A DNA stretch of 64,000 nucleotides, taken from contig NZ_CP015423.1 in NCBI RefSeq assembly GCF_001719045.1, forward strand, positions 434,001-498,000, in the 5' to 3' direction. Under the pieces are notes generated by a model. It was not told the origin of the DNA. It ran no database searches and worked only from the letters and a program-made list of their open reading frames with translations. Position 1 is the first letter of the stretch. The number at the start of each line of letters is the position of its first letter. Positions 60,904 through 64,000 of the stretch are shown piece after piece. Position numbers and translations under genes: made by a program. This DNA comes from Paenibacillus polymyxa (GTDB lineage Bacteria; Bacillota; Bacilli; Paenibacillales; Paenibacillaceae).

Positions 60904-61395
60904 TTACAAGTAAGCCGGTCCAGAATTACTTTGATCAATATTAATATCTACAGGTACCTGTGGGGGTGGAGTCTGCACGTTGTCGCCTGCATTCCGGAAG
61001 ATAGACTGAACCTTATCAATCAGGTATGGGGTGGAGTCAATGAGTTTCTCAATCAGATGCGTTTGGTTGTCCAATGGAACGATTTGTGCCCCCTGTTTGC
61101 CAACAACCAGAAAAGCAATGGGATGAATAGATACACCACCACCGCTACCGCCACCAAAAGGATGAACTTCCTTCCCGCTATGATTACCGGAAGCCGAGGA
61201 AGTATGAAGTGCCTCTTCGTCTACGTTAAAATCACTTCCCCCGGCAGCGAAACCAAATCCTACTTTACTGATTGGCAAAATAACGGAACCATCGGGTGTT
61301 TCCACCGCGTCTCCCACAATCGTATTCACGTCTACCATGGCTTTGATGTTTTCCATTGCGGTTTGCATGAGCCCTTGAATCGGGTGATCTGACAT
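60904..61395 (-). CDS. gerW: sporulation protein GerW (YtfJ)
   Basis: 163 residues. HPIQGLMQTAMENIKAMVDV, VGDAVETPDGSVILPISKVG, FGFAAGGSDF, a glycine-rich loop (FGGGSGGGVSI) and HPIAFLVVGKQGAQIVPLD are the YtfJ family marks. In B. subtilis it is forespore-expressed and needed for efficient germination. GGAGGAATTAATC precedes the ATG. It follows ytfI by 166 bases, which contain nothing I can name. Confidence 0.93.
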   Translation of the reverse strand: MSDHPIQGLMQTAMENIKAMVDVNTIVGDAVETPDGSVILPISKVGFGFAAGGSDFNVDEEALHTSSASGNHSGKEVHPFGGGSGGGVSIHPIAFLVVGKQGAQIVPLDNQTHLIEKLIDSTPYLIDKVQSIFRNAGDNVQTPPPQVPVDINIDQSNSGPAYL

Positions 61396-61561
61396 GATTA
61401 ATTCCTCCTCTGCTTATCTCAAGCGTAGATTGCCTTTTCTTTCGCTATTGTGCGCAAGGGTTCAAGGAAATATGTATGTCATCCGATTCGGTTATGTCTT
61501 AATCTGGAGGACACTGAAATCCCAAAGTTCAGAAAGATTAAGTTTCACCACACTTCATTGT

Positions 61562-62275
61562 TTATCTTTCATTGTTAGCTTGAAGATCTTCATTTTTTTT
61601 GAAAAAAACCCGCTTCCATGCCTCGGGTCCACCCGGAACGCGCCATATGCGGTAAGCTAAGATGAGCATGGAGAAAATTAAATAGCCGAGCGATACGTTT
61701 GCTTCACAGTTCAAAGTGGTGGTAAAACGCAAGCGATCCACCCAATACGGTACAACATACAGCTTAGGGGTACAATCCATGCGCACAAAGCTGGAAGCAA
61801 AACCGATCAAGGTCGTTTTTAATCCCCACAAAATACCGGTTGAGGTAGCTGTATAAGCCGCGTCAGCAAGACTAATGTTGGTGGACCACTCCATTTTGGA
61901 CATCGTCACATGTGCCAATGTATGTCGCAACCATCGATTGAAGGATTTCGTTCCCTTGAGCAAAACCCGTATATCATATATAAATTGCTTGATTTTTTCT
62001 GTATCAATATTACCGCTATCCACGGAAGCATCCGTTTTATGTATGTTTTTGTTGCGATCAAGCCGATAGAGAAGCCCTTTTTTCAAACCTGTTATGAGAA
62101 TGGCCGGAACATCGTAATTTATTTTAATCATCCCGTATAGAAATCTGATCTCTAGATGCGCCCGATCATCATTGTCATGTTTGGCAATATCCAGCTTCAA
62201 TCGAATACGAGAGAGCAGAATAGCCAGCACAAGTAATATAACGACGATGATGGCGATACTGATCCATTTCCACAC
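61562..62275 (-). CDS. ytfI: DUF2953 protein (YtfI)
   Basis: 237 residues. One N-terminal membrane segment (about 5-23, ISIAIIVVILLVLAILLSRI), an outer domain of strands (HLEIRFLYGMIKINYDV, KMEWSTNISLADAAYTATST, YVVPYWVDRLRFTTTLNC) and a C-terminal hydrophobic part. DUF2953 genes are regularly paired with gerW, as in B. subtilis ytfI-ytfJ. GTG start with GGGAGG nine bases upstream. Confidence 0.85.
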   Translation of the reverse strand: MWKWISIAIIVVILLVLAILLSRIRLKLDIAKHDNDDRAHLEIRFLYGMIKINYDVPAILITGLKKGLLYRLDRNKNIHKTDASVDSGNIDTEKIKQFIYDIRVLLKGTKSFNRWLRHTLAHVTMSKMEWSTNISLADAAYTATSTGILWGLKTTLIGFASSFVRMDCTPKLYVVPYWVDRLRFTTTLNCEANVSLGYLIFSMLILAYRIWRVPGGPEAWKRVFFKKNEDLQANNER

Positions 62276-62367
62276 TGGCGAGTCCTCCCTACCTTTTTGC
62301 TATAAATATCATGGCAAAAATAGTATGACCGTTCGCCGGAAAATCATGCATCTTAAAATACCAACAG

Positions 62368-62397
62368 CCAGCCCCTAACTACTTGAGGACTGGCTGT
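62368..62397 (-). terminator. terminator of scpA-scpB
   Basis: Minus strand ACAGCCAG / CTGGCTGT outer stem with a CC/GG step inside and a long loop, then TGGTATTTT. The T-run is imperfect. Confidence 0.6.
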
Positions 62398-62442
62398 CTA
62401 TTTGAAATTTTACATAAGTGAGCCGCAAGATCCGGATGAACT

Positions 62443-63054
62443 TTATGGGGATTCAAGATCCAGATCGTTGGCTGCAGGCTGGCTGCTCTCCAGACGCTCG
62501 AACAATAATTGAGTCTCTTCCTCCAAATTGTCCGAATCTTCGAACAACTCCGGTTGTGGTAGATCTGCCAAAGAGCCCAGACCGAAATAATCTAAAAATG
62601 ATTTCGTCGTTCCGTACAATATTGGCCGTCCGATGGCTTCAGCTCGACCTTTCTCTTCAATGAGCTCCTTGTTGACCAGTGTATGTATGGCCCGCTCGGA
62701 TTTGACACCCCGAATCTCTTCGATTTCAACTCTTGTAATGGGCTGGCGGTAGGCCACAATGGCCAGCGTCTCCAAAGCAGCTTGAGACAGTGAGGCACGT
62801 GCCGGAGAGTATGCGAGCTTTTCAAAGTAAGGTGCATGTTCGGATAAAGTTGCAAGCTGATAATGACCGGCAATACGGACAAGTTGCAGGCCTCTTCCTC
62901 CCTGCTCCATGTCCTGCTTCATATCTTCCAGGCACTGTTCAACCAGCTCTTGCTGCTGCTCTACAATGTCGGCGATCTGCTTGGTGGACAACCCTTCCTC
63001 TCCTGCTAGAAACAGCAGTCCCTCAATAATTGATTTCAGCTTCAGATAATCCAT
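62443..63054 (-). CDS. scpB: segregation and condensation protein B
   Basis: 203 residues, two winged-helix domains. LKSIIEGLLFLAGEEGLSTK, LATLSEHAPYFEKLAYSPAR and ALETLAIVAYRQPITRVEIE, IRGVKSERAIHTLVNKELIE are typical. With SMC and ScpA it forms the condensin that organises the chromosome. The ATG lies 32 bases inside the end of scpA. Confidence 0.96.
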   Translation of the reverse strand: MDYLKLKSIIEGLLFLAGEEGLSTKQIADIVEQQQELVEQCLEDMKQDMEQGGRGLQLVRIAGHYQLATLSEHAPYFEKLAYSPARASLSQAALETLAIVAYRQPITRVEIEEIRGVKSERAIHTLVNKELIEEKGRAEAIGRPILYGTTKSFLDYFGLGSLADLPQPELFEDSDNLEEETQLLFERLESSQPAANDLDLESP

Positions 63055-63817
63055 TAACCCGTAAATCCCCTCTCCACTCCATTACAATATCATCGAAAAG
63101 CTTCTCCTGATAACAGAAAATTTGTTTCATTTTCATCAGTTCAAGGATAGCCAAAAAGGTCACAACCACTTCATGCCGATACATATCCTCATGCATCAGC
63201 TTGGAGAACAGCAGCCGTCCTCCATTCCCCACCATCTCTAAAGCTCCGATAACTTGCCGGATACGGTCCTTGACTGAAATTTCGTCCCGATGAACACGAG
63301 TTACCGTCGTACGTCGTTCTGCTTTGCGCAAAGCACGCTGAAAGGCCGCGACCAAATCGCTTGCATGCAGCCCATGCACCGGATTTACGGGTTCAGTAGG
63401 CAGGAATGCGCTTAGATCTTCTGGCTCCTTGCCATAAATTAGACTCCGCTCCCACTCACGTTCACTTAGATGGCGAGCAATCCCTTTATATTTACGATAC
63501 TCCACCAGCTTGCGGACCAGTTCCTCACGTGGATCATAATCCTCTTCCTCATAAAAATCCAAATCGTCATATTCCATCACAGGTGGCTTGGGAAGCAACA
63601 ATTTACTCTTAATAGATAAGAGCGTCGCCGCCATCACCAGAAACTCGCTCGTAATGTCCAGTTCCAGCTCCTGCATACTGTGCAAAAAAGCCATATACTG
63701 ATCAGTAATATCGCTAATCGGGATATCCTGAATGTCGATCTCGGCTTTATCAATCAGATGCAACAGTAGATCCAGCGGACCCTCGAATGTTTCCAGCTTG
63801 TAATTTACGACTGTCAA
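63023..63817 (-). CDS. scpA: segregation and condensation protein A
   Basis: 264 residues, the kleisin that links SMC heads. N-terminal VNYKLETFEGPLDLLLHLID, ITDQYMAFLHSMQELELDIT, FLVMAATLLSIKSKLLLPK, an acidic linker (DDLDFYEEEDYD) and a C-terminal winged helix (VVTFLAILELMKMKQIFCYQ). TTG at 63815-63817, with GGGGGAAG seven bases upstream, gives the family N-terminus; a start 13 codons earlier has no site. Confidence 0.93.
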   Translation of the reverse strand: MTVVNYKLETFEGPLDLLLHLIDKAEIDIQDIPISDITDQYMAFLHSMQELELDITSEFLVMAATLLSIKSKLLLPKPPVMEYDDLDFYEEEDYDPREELVRKLVEYRKYKGIARHLSEREWERSLIYGKEPEDLSAFLPTEPVNPVHGLHASDLVAAFQRALRKAERRTTVTRVHRDEISVKDRIRQVIGALEMVGNGGRLLFSKLMHEDMYRHEVVVTFLAILELMKMKQIFCYQEKLFDDIVMEWRGDLRVNGLSEAEINY

Positions 63818-63881
63818 TGTGCTTCCCCCTGCCTTACTCCAATCATCATTCAACAATACCTTTCCCTATAGCACTTATGCT

Positions 63882-63974
63882 CTACGTTATCAATCCCTCT
63901 TTCTGTAGTATATACGTCATCGCCTTGCTTAACAATCCAATCCCTTTTTCACCTTGCAGTTTATAGCGTTCTAT
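63882..63974 (-). other. short open stretch upstream of scpA without a clear start
   Basis: Between two in-frame stops the minus strand reads IERYKLQGEKGIGLLSKAMT and YILQKEGLIT. It is protein-like but has no ATG or GTG near its beginning; a TTG with AAAGGG eight bases upstream would give a 17-residue peptide. It may be the end of a decayed gene. The last 26 bases of the window hold nothing I can name. Confidence 0.3.
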
Positions 63975-64000
63975 TCAGCTATTCCTATCATTAAAATTGC

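Noticed and set aside
1-64000. CRISPR arrays, tRNA or rRNA genes, transposases, phage genes
   Set aside because: None seen on reading both strands; no regularly spaced direct repeats, cloverleaf ends or recombinase motifs.

Overview
The window is a 64 kb stretch of chromosome from a spore-forming, low-to-mid GC Firmicute, almost certainly a Paenibacillus close to P. polymyxa. The evidence is the gene content (spoIVA, spoVIF, ypeB, spmA/spmB, dacB, gerW, tgl), strong GGAGG ribosome binding sites, many TTG/GTG starts, and gene order that follows the Bacillus subtilis ypjABCD-dapB to scpAB part of the chromosome. No rRNA, tRNA, CRISPR array, phage or transposase is present. Most genes are on the minus strand.

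Layout: 1-9000 holds dapB (cut by the left edge), a TPR protein, a MazG-like pyrophosphohydrolase, a YitT-family protein, ypjB, a broken GNAT acetyltransferase gene, ypjA, an IDEAL-domain protein, a gamma-carbonic anhydrase, a histidine phosphatase and an ECF sigma/anti-sigma pair. 9300-9730 is non-coding, with a candidate small RNA and a long palindromic repeat. 9761-21250 is the aromatic supra-operon aroC-aroB-aroH-[trp leader]-trpEDCFBA-hisC-tyrA. 21371-29353 carries cheR, ndk, hepT, mqnA, ubiX, mqnP, menG, hepS, mtrB (TRAP) and hbs. 29601-35511 is an accessory block (sugar-type ABC transporter, MDR oxidoreductase, MmyB-like regulator) lying between hbs and spoIVA, which are near neighbours in B. 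subtilis. 35692-45821 has spoIVA, a ferredoxin, a nucleotidyltransferase-like gene, spoVIF, gpsA, plsY, der, rpsA, plsC, cmk and ypfA. 45975-51649 has ypeB, a 50-residue zinc-ribbon gene, prsW, mecA, a deacetylase and a CPBP protease. 51780-53938 is a T-box-controlled serA. 54161-63817 has resE/resD, rluB, spmB/spmA, dacB, tgl, gerW, ytfI, scpB and scpA.

The most connected part is the chorismate region. Chorismate synthase (aroC) sits with three enzymes that use chorismate: aroH (Phe/Tyr), trpE (Trp) and mqnA (menaquinone by the futalosine route). The Trp-sensing protein TRAP is encoded 10 kb away by mtrB, and I find its predicted RNA target, eleven (G/U)AG triplets, at the very start of the trp leader, with an intrinsic terminator just before trpE. 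Two other leaders look conditional: a T-box before serA and a terminator hairpin between a strong promoter and cmk.

Starts were chosen by ribosome binding site and family alignment from memory. Promoters, terminators and operators were read by eye. No database search was run.
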